The notes: generated from the sequence alone by a model not told the origin. Counted from the stretch's first letter, positions 26,507 through 36,398 are shown. The stretch is DNA of 43,501 nt from Candidatus Hydrogenedentota bacterium (GCA_024280935.1 JAJRPE010000012.1:1-43501), one strand, 5' to 3'. Made by a program: numbers and translations.

Positions 26507-27226
26507 ATGACCCTGGTGGAATTAACCGAACCCCTTTTCCTCTACGTCGGGTGCCTTACCCGTGCGGCGGAGCACAACACCCAGTTTGAGGTGGAGCAGG
26601 TTCGCCGCGAGATAATCAGCATTTTTGCCGACATACGCATCAAGGCGGAGGCCCACCCGGCCCTGGCCTACCAGTATGACCGGAACATCAACCTTATCCT
26701 CATATTCTATGTCGATTTCATGATCAAAGAGAGCGACCTGAATATCGCCGATGAATGGGTGGAATTGGCCTTCGACGAGCAGGAACTGGCCGGTGACGAG
26801 CAGTTTTTTGATCTCCTTGAGCAGACCTTGGCGCAAAATACCGAGGTGGCCCTCCAGCAGTTGACCGTCTTCCGCGAATGCCTTCGCTTGGGTTTTACGG
26901 GCTGCTACGGCGATGACTGGAAATATATCCGCCAGAAGCATTCGGACATCGACAACAAGGTTTTCGGTGAGCGCTTTGAACTCTCGGCCCAGTTGAGTCC
27001 CACCGCCTACGAGCATGTGGATGAGAAGGCCCTGGTCTTCCGAAAGCTGAAGCAATTCAAGTATCTGCGCTTGGCCATGGCGGCGCTGGTTTTCCTCGTT
27101 ATTGCCGTCAATATCGGCCTCTATTACAAAAGCTCCGGTGCCCTGCGCCGCACATTGAATGATATCCAGGAAACCGCCGAGACCGGGGCTGCCCGGATGG
27201 TGAATCCTGCTGCGGTTGAGGAGTAA
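26507..27226 (+). CDS. tssL: T6SS inner-membrane protein TssL (DotU family)
   Basis: TssL is a cytoplasmic DotU-like helical domain held by one C-terminal membrane anchor; it connects TssK to TssM. The 239-aa protein has the typical LTEPLFLYVGCL start and the YVDFMIKES-type helix, plus FRECLRLGFTGCY, the family hallmark for 'clgLGFeGrY'. One membrane helix lies at about 187-207. A short tail of about 30 residues follows; there is no OmpA-like peptidoglycan-binding extension. It is packed between tssK (3 nt) and tssM (6 nt). Confidence 0.94.
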   Translation: MTLVELTEPLFLYVGCLTRAAEHNTQFEVEQVRREIISIFADIRIKAEAHPALAYQYDRNINLILIFYVDFMIKESDLNIADEWVELAFDEQELAGDEQFFDLLEQTLAQNTEVALQQLTVFRECLRLGFTGCYGDDWKYIRQKHSDIDNKVFGERFELSAQLSPTAYEHVDEKALVFRKLKQFKYLRLAMAALVFLVIAVNIGLYYKSSGALRRTLNDIQETAETGAARMVNPAAVEE

Positions 27227-27232
27227 GTACGC

Positions 27233-30200
27233 TTGAACCCACTACAGAAAATATACGAACTCTTCTCGAAGCTCGGCGACCTCAAGATCATGCTGGTCCC
27301 GGTCATGTTCATTCTTGCGGGCATTGCCGGTGTTTGGTACAAGGCCAGTGAGTATATTCCGGGTTGGGCCGTTGGGCTTATTATCATCCTGATACTCGTT
27401 GGTGGTGCTGCCTACTGCTACATAAAATACATCCGTCCGTGGTGGCTGAAACGCAAAGCTGCCGCCGCACCGGGCGAAGAAGCCGCCGAGGAAGAAGTCC
27501 CCGAGATATCGGACGAGGAATTTAAGCTCGCCCTCAAAGAAAAGTTTGCCAGGGGCGTGGCCGATCTCGCGGGCTTCCGAAAAGATGCCGACAAGTTGCC
27601 CCTCTACCTCGTGGTGGGGGAAAAGGGTTGTGGTAAATCAGAAGCCATTCGCCGCAGTGGCATTGGCTTCCCCGCCGGACTCACCAACACGGAACAGGGC
27701 GTGGGCGGCACGGAAATTCTCGATTGGTGGATCACCAACCGCTCCGTACTGCTGGATCTGCCGGGCGAGCATTTCTTCCGCCGTGGCGGCAAGTCCGAGT
27801 CCCTGGCTTGGAAGCTGCTCCTCAAACATATTGCTGATTTCCGGCCTGCCAGTCCCCTTAATGGGATAATTCTCACCATCTCCGCCGAGCAACTTTCCGC
27901 CGATACGGACGAAGAGATCAATACCAAGTCCGCCCGATTGGTGGAGCACTTTGAGAACATTCATCGCGCCCTTGGTACCCAAGTGCCCGTTTTTGTCCTG
28001 GTGACCAAGGCGGACCGGCTCTGTGGCTTTTTGGAATATTTTTCAGGCCTGAATGATCAGGGGGAGCGAGACCAGATCTTTGGCTGGTCCAACGCCGATG
28101 ATCTCGAAGAACCCTTCAGCCCCGAGAAATACCGCAGCGAAGTGGACGACATTTATAACCGTCTGCGTCAGCGGCGGGATTCCCTGCTTCAGTATTCCAT
28201 TGAGTCCAAGAGCCTGGGCTACAAGCGCCGAGTACAGGTGAACCACCTCTACGAGTTTCCCCGCAGTTTTCAGGCGACGGCCAACCGGCTGGGCCTTTAT
28301 CTGGAGCGCATTTTCGAGGGCAACTCCTGGTACTGTGATCCCTTCTTTCTTCGTGGTGCCTTCTACACCTCGGCTATCCAGCGGGAGACCGAACTCGACC
28401 CCTCGCTGGCCCGTGCCCTGGACAAGCCCCTGGCGGAATTGCCGGCTGCCGAAGCACGCCATACGGAAGACAGCTATTTCCTCAAGGAGACCCTGAACGA
28501 CAAGGTCTTCTGCGAAGGCGGCCTCGTCACATGGAATCAGGATCCCCGCTATCAGAAGAAGCGTTCCCGTGCGCGGCTGGCGTGGGTTATGGTCGCGGTT
28601 CTCGTGGCCTTTACCATCTACACCGCCTATGTGTCCACCGACTGGCAGCGGCGCATGGAGGGCAAGCGAAAAGACTGGGCGGCCGTTCAAGCGTGGCTTC
28701 CCGATGCCGATGATATTGTTGCCCGGAAGGCGGGATCCTACACCTACAACGGCGGACTCGCCGCCGTCCTGCAAGGGGTTGATATTCCCGATGACATCAG
28801 TGTGAACAACGAACTGGATCTCTACCAGGTGCCTGAATTGTTGGGCGGTCGCTGGATAGTGGATGTGAAGACGCCTTGGATCTTTCGCCCCATTGATCTC
28901 TTCAATCGCAAGCTGAAGTCGGATATGATCGAAGCCTATCAGGGGATCTTTGAATATCGATATATTACGCCTCTCGTGGTGGCTACGGAAAAGCGCATTT
29001 TGTTGGAAGAAGACCGGTGGACCGACGAGGCAACCAATGCCTTGGGCCAACTGCTGCGCATTGAGGCCATGTCTGCCGAGAAGGGGCCCAAATTGGGTTC
29101 CCAAGTCCGCAAGGTAGACCTCGACCACTACTTCAAATACGTCTTGGACGATCAGAGTATTTACTCCGAGCACGTGAAGAAGTATAACGACTATGTGCGG
29201 GGTATTTACCACGAGACCAAAGACGCACCGTGGCCCCCGGACGCGCTTACGAACGAAGATGCCCGCGAGGGCCTTGAAGGTGCTACGGAAAGCGGCGTGA
29301 AGCAGTTCAAGAAGGCCATGGACTTCTTCGTTTCAAAAGAGGGAGAGGCTTTTGCGGACTTGCGCCTGCTCCTGGATGCCCTGGTCGGTTTTCGTGATGG
29401 GGAGTCCTTGCTCTGGAAGAATGCCATTGCAAGCGGTGATCCCGACAGCGTCCATCAGATTGACGTGATTCTGGAGTCGTGGTATCGGGATGTTGGCCTG
29501 CTTTCCCAACGCCGCAAGACCCTGGACGAAGTGCTCACGACCCTTTTTGACAACGAAGATGTCGATATCGCCCTGCTCTGCGACAAGAAGCGCGCCGACG
29601 TGCTGGATCAAATCCAGGAGCGCTACTATGTTCTGGAAAAAGAACTGGAGAACGTCCCGCTCAAGGCGGAAGATGAATCGGCAGCCCACCATATCGAGGG
29701 CGTGAAAGAGACCCTGACCGCCCACCTGGCGGAGAGCAAAGCACTTATTAAGTCCGAGGTTGAGCAGTACCTGGCGGATTTTGAAGCGCTGCGGGCGGAC
29801 CGCGAATACCTGGCCATGACGGACTACCAGGATTTGCGCCGCTATCAGCTCAGGAACCACGTCTATGGCTTCCTCCAATCTTCCGAATATGTAGTTGGCG
29901 AGGACATCTACGATCCCTTCGACTATCTGCTGGATCTCGAAGAATTGCAGAAGACCTTCGACGAGAGCGTTCGTGAAATAGGCGACTTCGATACCAATTC
30001 CGACAGCTTCAACAGCGGGCGGGAAGCGGCGGACAAGATGCTCAGTCTCATCTACCGCCAGCAGCGTTACAAGGTGGTGGAGCAAATTGTACAGGCCCTG
30101 CCTATTTCCACCAGCGACTTTGCCCGCATGGTGGCGTCCCGCGTGGAGGCCCAGTGGCTGGAGCGTCCCGAAATTCCCCTGACGGCGCAGGGCGACATGC

Positions 30201-32458
30201 AGCAGTTCGACGATGGCTACAACACCGAGGTGGTCTACGACCTGCTTACCCTTTGGGACCACATGGACGACATCTTGCGCCAGGAACGCCTGGGCAAGGA
30301 CAGCCTGCCCGATGTGGAGCGGCTGAAGCGGAGCTTTAAGGAAAAGGATCAGGTTTTTAACAACTACCTGACCGAATATCTGAATTACTGGACCCGAACC
30401 GTGGACCAGAACACGGAGATGATTCAATACGGCACGTGGAAGGAATTCCACCGGGCCTTGAGCGATTTGGAGGTCTACAACGTCAACCATAAGTTGCGCA
30501 TCCTCTACGAGACCGCTCTCTACGCGATGGAAATCGTGCCGGCCACCCACGCCGGTCAGACCGATGCCCACCTCGACCTGTCCCTCAAGATGAAGGGCTT
30601 GAACGAAGATTTTGATGCCGAGTGTCTCCGCGTGTTGAACACCTGGAAGGCGATCAAGAAGATAGACCGGAATGTCATGAATGAGATCCTGCTCCTTTCG
30701 GCGGCGGATTTTAAGACCGACTATCTCTCCCTCTTGGACAACAATGTGAACAAGGCCAATTTCGCCTTCTGGAACAGCCTGTGTACCCAGGCGGTGCGCT
30801 TGTTGGCCGATGAAGGCGAGCATCTTTCACGCTACTACCTCACCAATCTTGCGACGCGCTATCGCGGCTTCCCCTTGATCAATGACATTGCCACGCCCGC
30901 CCTGTCGCCCGAAAGTTTCGACGAGGCCCTGGAGCTGGTCCGTCACATCAAGCAGGCTCCGGTGGAGGAAAACCCCGATACCATGATGGGCGGCGACCGT
31001 ACAGGCTGGCCCGATGTGGACAAGGAACTGGATCGCCTTCAGGGTGGCTCGGTGCTGCGGACGGAATACGAGCGTGACTGGTTTGCCCAGATGGTGGCGG
31101 TCATGGACTTCATCGAAGGCGATGAACCCCTCACCTGTGAATTGATTGTGTTGCCCCGGGAGGCACAGGCAGTACGACCGCCACGATTCCCGGCACCCCG
31201 GCCTACCAGCAAAGTCTATGGCGGTGCTACCTGGGTCTATCGCTATATGCGTATCAACGGTATGGCCTTCAATACCGAGCCGACCACCTACATCGTGGGC
31301 CACGAAGGCAAGTCCTACCCCATGGCGCCCATCGCCAACAAGCTGGCGATTCACTTTTACTATACGTCGGAAGATCTTAATCCGGGCGTGAACAGCTTTG
31401 CCCGTCCCAGCGGCGTGGCCGGGTTGGAGATGGATTGGCTGCCCCTCGTGGTGTTGCACATGGGCGATTCGGTCGTGCTGGAAGACAAGATGACCTGCGC
31501 GGTGCCGTTCCGCGTCGTGGACAACGCCGAGCACAAGGACAGCGAGTATTTTTACTGGATTGGCTTCCGCTTTAACAAGGAAATCCCGGATCTGAAGCAA
31601 TGGCCTTCCCCGCATAATTGGCCCCACCTGCGCCGTTCGTCCCGCGATCTTGGCGGCGCTTATCCCATGGATCCGTCCGGCGACGACCACCTTTACCCCG
31701 CAGCCCCCTTGCTGCCCCTCGTTCGCGACGTGACCACGGTCGAGCCTGTCCAGACCAACGCGCCCATGGTGCAAGTCAGCGATAAAATAAAGCAAGTGGC
31801 CACCACCACGCCGCCGCCTATGTCTGCTGCACCGCCAGTTGTTGTGCAGACAGCCCCCTCCCCGTCGGATGGCGATACCTATCTTTACGCCCCGGCGCTA
31901 CCCGCCGATCCTCCCGCAGAAGCCCCCCCGGTGGCCCAGCCGTCTCGTGTTCCCCTTTACTCCCCAGCGGCAGGTCATGATGCCGCTACGATTTATCGGG
32001 CACCCCGGCCAGAACCACGGTCGCGCACGGGGTACTCTCCGTCGGCCCGGAGCTACACGCCGCCCCAAATGCCGGTGATGGCCCCGCCAACGGTGGATGC
32101 CACCCCCCCGGCGCCGCCCGTCGTTACGGTGGAACCCGCTGCGGTAGTTGTTCCCGCCACACCCCAGGTTCCAGTGATAGAACCGACGACAATCAAGCGA
32201 AATCCCCCCATTGTGCCTGCGCCGACACGACCGCTTTACACGACCGAAGTGACTTTTACCCCGCCCCGCCCCGCCAAGACGGGGCCACCCGTGCCCGGCG
32301 CTAACGCTGTTATTGGCACGAAAGTCCCTGCCACGCACCAGGATTCGGTGGTCACGCCCTATGATGTGAAGGAGGGCGGTGGCTACGAAGTGGTGAAACG
32401 TAAAAAAAAAACGCGACCCGCGCCGACAGCGCGGCGGATGAACCGGGGCCGTCGCTGA
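27233..32458 (+). CDS. tssM: T6SS inner-membrane protein TssM (IcmF), with long Pro-rich tail
   Basis: TssM spans the inner membrane and periplasm and binds TssL and TssJ. The start is TTG with GAGGAG about 9 nt upstream. Two membrane helices lie at about 17-34 and 43-64 and a third at about 446-468. Between them is the NTPase domain with Walker A GEKGCGKS (129-136), LLDLPG (173-178) and TKAD (258-261), so nucleotide binding looks intact. The long periplasmic region follows, with the IcmF-related C-terminal beta domain at about 1,290-1,480 (TWVYRYMRINGMAF). From about 1,500 to 1,741 there is a Pro/Ala/Val-rich tail ending in a basic KRKKKTRPAPTARRMNRGRR. Usual TssM is about 1,100-1,300 aa, so both the periplasmic part and the tail are enlarged. 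Confidence 0.94.
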   Translation: MNPLQKIYELFSKLGDLKIMLVPVMFILAGIAGVWYKASEYIPGWAVGLIIILILVGGAAYCYIKYIRPWWLKRKAAAAPGEEAAEEEVPEISDEEFKLALKEKFARGVADLAGFRKDADKLPLYLVVGEKGCGKSEAIRRSGIGFPAGLTNTEQGVGGTEILDWWITNRSVLLDLPGEHFFRRGGKSESLAWKLLLKHIADFRPASPLNGIILTISAEQLSADTDEEINTKSARLVEHFENIHRALGTQVPVFVLVTKADRLCGFLEYFSGLNDQGERDQIFGWSNADDLEEPFSPEKYRSEVDDIYNRLRQRRDSLLQYSIESKSLGYKRRVQVNHLYEFPRSFQATANRLGLYLERIFEGNSWYCDPFFLRGAFYTSAIQRETELDPSLARALDKPLAELPAAEARHTEDSYFLKETLNDKVFCEGGLVTWNQDPRYQKKRSRARLAWVMVAVLVAFTIYTAYVSTDWQRRMEGKRKDWAAVQAWLPDADDIVARKAGSYTYNGGLAAVLQGVDIPDDISVNNELDLYQVPELLGGRWIVDVKTPWIFRPIDLFNRKLKSDMIEAYQGIFEYRYITPLVVATEKRILLEEDRWTDEATNALGQLLRIEAMSAEKGPKLGSQVRKVDLDHYFKYVLDDQSIYSEHVKKYNDYVRGIYHETKDAPWPPDALTNEDAREGLEGATESGVKQFKKAMDFFVSKEGEAFADLRLLLDALVGFRDGESLLWKNAIASGDPDSVHQIDVILESWYRDVGLLSQRRKTLDEVLTTLFDNEDVDIALLCDKKRADVLDQIQERYYVLEKELENVPLKAEDESAAHHIEGVKETLTAHLAESKALIKSEVEQYLADFEALRADREYLAMTDYQDLRRYQLRNHVYGFLQSSEYVVGEDIYDPFDYLLDLEELQKTFDESVREIGDFDTNSDSFNSGREAADKMLSLIYRQQRYKVVEQIVQALPISTSDFARMVASRVEAQWLERPEIPLTAQGDMQQFDDGYNTEVVYDLLTLWDHMDDILRQERLGKDSLPDVERLKRSFKEKDQVFNNYLTEYLNYWTRTVDQNTEMIQYGTWKEFHRALSDLEVYNVNHKLRILYETALYAMEIVPATHAGQTDAHLDLSLKMKGLNEDFDAECLRVLNTWKAIKKIDRNVMNEILLLSAADFKTDYLSLLDNNVNKANFAFWNSLCTQAVRLLADEGEHLSRYYLTNLATRYRGFPLINDIATPALSPESFDEALELVRHIKQAPVEENPDTMMGGDRTGWPDVDKELDRLQGGSVLRTEYERDWFAQMVAVMDFIEGDEPLTCELIVLPREAQAVRPPRFPAPRPTSKVYGGATWVYRYMRINGMAFNTEPTTYIVGHEGKSYPMAPIANKLAIHFYYTSEDLNPGVNSFARPSGVAGLEMDWLPLVVLHMGDSVVLEDKMTCAVPFRVVDNAEHKDSEYFYWIGFRFNKEIPDLKQWPSPHNWPHLRRSSRDLGGAYPMDPSGDDHLYPAAPLLPLVRDVTTVEPVQTNAPMVQVSDKIKQVATTTPPPMSAAPPVVVQTAPSPSDGDTYLYAPALPADPPAEAPPVAQPSRVPLYSPAAGHDAATIYRAPRPEPRSRTGYSPSARSYTPPQMPVMAPPTVDATPPAPPVVTVEPAAVVVPATPQVPVIEPTTIKRNPPIVPAPTRPLYTTEVTFTPPRPAKTGPPVPGANAVIGTKVPATHQDSVVTPYDVKEGGGYEVVKRKKKTRPAPTARRMNRGRR

Positions 32459-32475
32459 CCCTTGTTGAAGTGACA

Positions 32476-33798
32476 ATGACCCAGTCCCCGGCCCGGGGCG
32501 GGAATCGTCGGCTCGACAACCCCAGTATCGTTAATCAATTTGACCGGCCCAAGGTGGTCGTGCGCCGTGCGCAGGACCAGCCCGCCGAGACCAACGTCCT
32601 GCCCATCCGCTTCGATATTCTCTTCGATGAACCGGTGATCGATTTTCCCACCGGGATAAACAGCGGAGGCATTGTGTTTTCTGGAAGCGCTACCGGGCTT
32701 CGCTACGAAGTCACGGGAGAGAAGGCGACCTACCAGCTAACGGTCCGGTCAATCGTCCAAGACGGTGATTTGGTCCTTTCCGTGCCCGCAGAACTGGCCG
32801 CCGACCTTTTTGGCAATCTGAATACCGCCTCAACCGGCGAGGGCGCTGTCGTTCAATTTGACGCCACACGGCCCCGCTGCGTGATCCAGAGTGCTCAGGA
32901 GGGCGTGATGAACGATGCCCGAATGAACATCGCCCTGGTCTTCTCGGAGCCGGTCTATGGCCTTCGGGACAGTGCGCTGACCCTGGAAAATGCAAGCATC
33001 GAGCGCGTTGCGGGAAAAGACGGGGACAAACAGTACCACTTCGTGGTGACCCCTCGGGCGGATGGGACTACGGCGCTTACCCTTCCGGAAGATGCCGCCA
33101 CCGACGCGGTGGGCAATGGCAACACGGCTTCTCCCGTATTTTCGCTCATTGTGGACAGCACCGGACCCACGGTGCTTCTCAGCTCCTTTGAGACCCCCGA
33201 GGCATCGAACAGTTGGCTTATGCGCGTTCACGCTGTGTTCAACGAGCCTGTCTTTGAGTTCGAGAAGGACGATGTCGTGGTTCAGGGGGGCTCGCTGCAA
33301 AACTTTACGGCCCGTGACGATGGTGTGACCTGGATTTTCGACGTGAAGCCCACGGAAGGCGAGGTCCGCCTCTCCATTCCTGCGGGTGCTGCCCGCGATG
33401 TTATCGGAAATCCCAGTTCGGCATCGGGGGTATTTATTCGCCAGATTGATCGAAGCCGCCCGACCGTCCAAATTAGCGTTCTGGAGGGTTTGACGAAGGC
33501 CGGGCAACCCGTCGTCGTGGACGTGGTATTTTCCGAGGAGGTTTACGGCTTTGATGCCGAAGAACTCCGTGTTTCACGCGGAACCACCCACCGGATCAGT
33601 GGGCGCGATGGCGATGCGGTCTACCGTTATCTGGTGGCACCCTCGGGCAAACGCGCCGTGGAATTGCGTGTAAAGTCGGGTGTGGTGAACGATTTGGCGG
33701 GAAACCGAAATAAGGCGGCTACCGTGCGCTTTACACCGACAGTTTCAGAGCGGCACAACGGAGAGCCGGGCAAGGCCGCGCCGCCCCTGACGCAGTAG
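32476..33798 (+). CDS. Bacterial Ig-like repeat protein in the T6SS operon, no signal peptide
   Basis: The 440-aa protein is four consecutive Ig-like modules of about 100 aa, each with a FsEpVyGf-type strand followed by a DAVGNGNTAS-type 'D..GN' ending (Big_12/Big_13-like). These modules are normally surface-exposed, yet the N-terminus (MTQSPARGGNRRLDNPS) is hydrophilic and has neither a Sec signal nor a lipobox. It starts 17 nt after tssM (a GTG at 32470 is an alternative start). Being cytosolic and within a T6SS operon, it is a candidate T6SS cargo or spike-associated protein; a structural role is also possible. Function is not known. Confidence 0.8.
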   Translation: MTQSPARGGNRRLDNPSIVNQFDRPKVVVRRAQDQPAETNVLPIRFDILFDEPVIDFPTGINSGGIVFSGSATGLRYEVTGEKATYQLTVRSIVQDGDLVLSVPAELAADLFGNLNTASTGEGAVVQFDATRPRCVIQSAQEGVMNDARMNIALVFSEPVYGLRDSALTLENASIERVAGKDGDKQYHFVVTPRADGTTALTLPEDAATDAVGNGNTASPVFSLIVDSTGPTVLLSSFETPEASNSWLMRVHAVFNEPVFEFEKDDVVVQGGSLQNFTARDDGVTWIFDVKPTEGEVRLSIPAGAARDVIGNPSSASGVFIRQIDRSRPTVQISVLEGLTKAGQPVVVDVVFSEEVYGFDAEELRVSRGTTHRISGRDGDAVYRYLVAPSGKRAVELRVKSGVVNDLAGNRNKAATVRFTPTVSERHNGEPGKAAPPLTQ

Positions 33799-33839
33799 TT
33801 GGCGCCTGGTGGTATTACCGCGATAAGGAGATGTGGCCC

Positions 33840-34181
33840 ATGGGCCTGCGACAACGGGCAAAAAAAGCCTGGGAAGATCGTCAGCAAGAGATCCTGGCAG
33901 GAAAAATCAAAGCAACACGCAAGCTGCTGCGCGATAAATTCGGCGTAAAAGACGAAGAAATGGACACCTTCGAAACGGCTGCGACGGGACTCTGTGGTGC
34001 CAACAAGACCATCCGCGTGGAGGACCTGCTATTCATGGTCGATGATGATGGCCTACTTTTTGTCCGGGACCAGCGTGCCACCCTTCAGACCGACAGCCCT
34101 TGGAAAGAGGTAGAGAACCTCGCCGACCTCGGTGCCATTGCGGCCAACCAGGCCAGCGCCCCCCAAACGCCGCAGATTTAG
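33840..34181 (+). CDS. Small conserved-looking protein at the end of the T6SS operon, function unknown
   Basis: The 113-aa product has a basic, helical N-terminal half (RAKKAWEDRQQEILAGKIKATRKLLRDKFG). A short beta segment with DLLFMVDDDGLLFVRD follows, then a C-terminal EVENLADLGAI stretch. The layout resembles small 'D-G-L' hypothetical proteins that carry a Cys pair after the strand, but here the Cys residues are missing. I start at 33840, 9 nt after AAGGAG; the ATG at 33831 abuts the Shine-Dalgarno and is unlikely. It has no signal peptide or membrane segment. It may be a chaperone or immunity-like partner of the Ig-repeat protein, but that is only positional. Confidence 0.7.
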   Translation: MGLRQRAKKAWEDRQQEILAGKIKATRKLLRDKFGVKDEEMDTFETAATGLCGANKTIRVEDLLFMVDDDGLLFVRDQRATLQTDSPWKEVENLADLGAIAANQASAPQTPQI

Positions 34182-34195
34182 GCGCGCCTGAGACT

Positions 34196-36361
34196 CTATT
34201 TTTCCTCATGAAGCGGGCTGACGGTCCAACCAGCGTCAGGCTCCGGTGGCTCAATATCCTCGGGCTCGTCGTAGAATTTTTCCAGCGTCTTCCACCAGCT
34301 TGGAAGTTTGTTGGTTTCGCACCCGTAGGCTGTTGCAAGTTTGTCCATGCCGCTCCCATTCAGGCGTGGTTTGACATTCAGGAATGTAAAGGCATTTTTT
34401 GACGCCCAGCGTTCCCACACCTTCATGCGCTTCGGCTTTTCCACGTCTGGGACATTCTCAAAGAGGGCGGGTTCTATCTTGCACGCCTTCTGCACGAGCC
34501 GCCAAAAGTCACAGGGACTCAACCCCGCCAGTTCCGTCATGTACCAGTCGGTGCCGATCATGCACTTGTCAAACAAGCGCCCGGCGTCTGCCCGCTGGTT
34601 GAGGGCATCTTCAAAGAGGGGGCCGATGATGTCACAGATTGAATCACCGTTCCCCGTGATGAAGGAGAGGTCGGCGTAGACGTTGTCGTACTTGGTCACC
34701 AGTTTTGTGATCCGGGTGTTCCAGTCATCGGGATAGGCTGTCTCCCATTTGTCCACCCAGTTGGCCCAGTCCGTGCCATTGGCAAATAGTGTGTCCGCCG
34801 CCTCTTGTGCGTGGTCGTCGTTTCTGTTGAAGATGGCACCCTTCTTGAAATAGTCCTTGAAGGTACGATGGCCCGAGGCCCCTGCGATCATCGGGTTCTT
34901 AATCAACAACGTCTCGCAGTCTTCTCTGGCCGCCTGGGAGTCGACCTTGTAGCGCGGATGGGCGTAGACACCCAGTTTGGATCCAAAGTGGGCTAGGCAC
35001 AGGCGGAGTTTGGGGTACTTCTCCAGCACCGTCTCCCAACTGTAGGGCGATGTTGTCAATTGGTCGTAGAGGCAATAATAGGCATAACTGTTCAACTCAT
35101 AGGTCATCTTATCAATGGACTTTTGCTTCTTGGTCCGGCCTTTGACAAAGCGGTCTGGCTTGACCCAGTTGGTCGGGGGATACGGCACCGGCGAAAACGC
35201 CTGGGCCTCCTCCCTGTCGGTGTCGCTGGCGTCGGGGGTCATGCGCCATGGGAAAACCAAGGCACCTTCTGCCGGGTGCCCCGTGGGGCTGGTGTGATTC
35301 AAGATGGGGATGTCGTTGGCCGTGACGTAGGTGTAGAATTCGTCGAGGCGGTCATCCAGTATCTTCCCCACCTTTTTCCCGTGAAGTATGTCATTGTCGT
35401 AGGGCATCCAGCCACAGCGTGCATAGAGTTTTACGCCCACATAGGCCTGCGTGTCCAAGGCTTTCTTGACATGGTCGAGACAGTCGGGACGACGCGGGTC
35501 ATAGGGGCAGAAGGGCATGATTTGCCCTGGCCACAATTTTGCCATGAGGTGGAGTACCTCGATCTGGTGCTCAAAATGCGTTGTGTCGCGGATGAAGAAA
35601 CGGTGGTTTTTCTGGGTCTTCTCATTTTTCGAGAAATAGAAAATGCCCGTGTCGGTAGTCTCTTCTTCTCGCGCTTCCGATTCCTTCATGCTATTGCCCG
35701 AACGTCTGAACTTGGAACCCTTGCTGGCGCTTGATGTGCCCAGCGGGGTATATGCGAAATCCAGGAGCATGGGAGATATGACGACGGGATGGGCAATGTC
35801 AAATTGGTCTGTCTCGTCTTGAAAACGTTGCGTGCTCTGGATGATCTTCTTCGCCACCCAGGGATCGTTCCCGAAATTCCAGTGTGCGAAATTGAGCAGG
35901 CCGCCCTGACTACGGTATTTTACGGTCTTTTGATGGTAACTGGTGACCGACTTTATATAGGCCTTGCGCTTCTTCTCTGTGCTCAAGTCGTTGCCGTTGA
36001 AAATACCATGCTGTTCGAAACTCTTCAGTGATGCCTTGCTCCTGGAAAGGCTCATGCCGTGGATATGGCAATGCACATCAATGATGGGCAGGGGCGGAAG
36101 CGGATCATCGAGCGTCGAAGCCGTGTTACTTGAATCATCGGTGGCGCGCGCAACGGTCTGAGTGCTGCTGCCCTCCTCCGCATCTACAACATCCTCGTCA
36201 TCCCGAAGATCGTCAATGTCGAGCAAGAAGTCACTGAGTATCTTATCAAATAATCCATCGGTGTCTGTTGACTCGGTCAGATCGAAGAGTTCTTCTTGGT
36301 CGTTATCGTGCGACGAGGAGCCTGTATCGTCCGTATCTGTGCTTGTGGGGCCGTTATCCAT
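34196..36361 (-). CDS. Metal-dependent amidohydrolase (Amidohydrolase_2-like), candidate T6SS cargo
   Basis: The 721-aa protein joins a very acidic, low-complexity N-terminus (about 1-90) to a TIM-barrel amidohydrolase. The active-site set is complete: DVHCHIH (His97, His99), GVKLY (Lys311), ILNHTS (His356), LAHFG (His458) and GTDW (Asp605). The family hydrolyses C-N or C-O bonds or decarboxylates small substrates; which substrate is unknown. At 721 aa it is about twice the usual size, with insertions between the barrel strands. No signal peptide is seen. It is convergent with the T6SS operon (13 nt apart) and next to a LysM-PGBD protein of the kind found beside T6SS genes. I infer a secreted enzyme, but a housekeeping role cannot be excluded. 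Confidence 0.88.
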   Translation of the reverse strand: MDNGPTSTDTDDTGSSSHDNDQEELFDLTESTDTDGLFDKILSDFLLDIDDLRDDEDVVDAEEGSSTQTVARATDDSSNTASTLDDPLPPLPIIDVHCHIHGMSLSRSKASLKSFEQHGIFNGNDLSTEKKRKAYIKSVTSYHQKTVKYRSQGGLLNFAHWNFGNDPWVAKKIIQSTQRFQDETDQFDIAHPVVISPMLLDFAYTPLGTSSASKGSKFRRSGNSMKESEAREEETTDTGIFYFSKNEKTQKNHRFFIRDTTHFEHQIEVLHLMAKLWPGQIMPFCPYDPRRPDCLDHVKKALDTQAYVGVKLYARCGWMPYDNDILHGKKVGKILDDRLDEFYTYVTANDIPILNHTSPTGHPAEGALVFPWRMTPDASDTDREEAQAFSPVPYPPTNWVKPDRFVKGRTKKQKSIDKMTYELNSYAYYCLYDQLTTSPYSWETVLEKYPKLRLCLAHFGSKLGVYAHPRYKVDSQAAREDCETLLIKNPMIAGASGHRTFKDYFKKGAIFNRNDDHAQEAADTLFANGTDWANWVDKWETAYPDDWNTRITKLVTKYDNVYADLSFITGNGDSICDIIGPLFEDALNQRADAGRLFDKCMIGTDWYMTELAGLSPCDFWRLVQKACKIEPALFENVPDVEKPKRMKVWERWASKNAFTFLNVKPRLNGSGMDKLATAYGCETNKLPSWWKTLEKFYDEPEDIEPPEPDAGWTVSPLHEEK

Positions 36362-36398
36362 CGTGTATCGCTTTGTCTTTCGGTTTATGCCTCAATCA

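Noticed and set aside
29333-30823. 496-aa minus-strand frame over tssM
   Set aside because: Antisense shadow of tssM; composition is typical of mirrored codons. The same applies to 21996-23027, 25163-26359 and 28043-29212.
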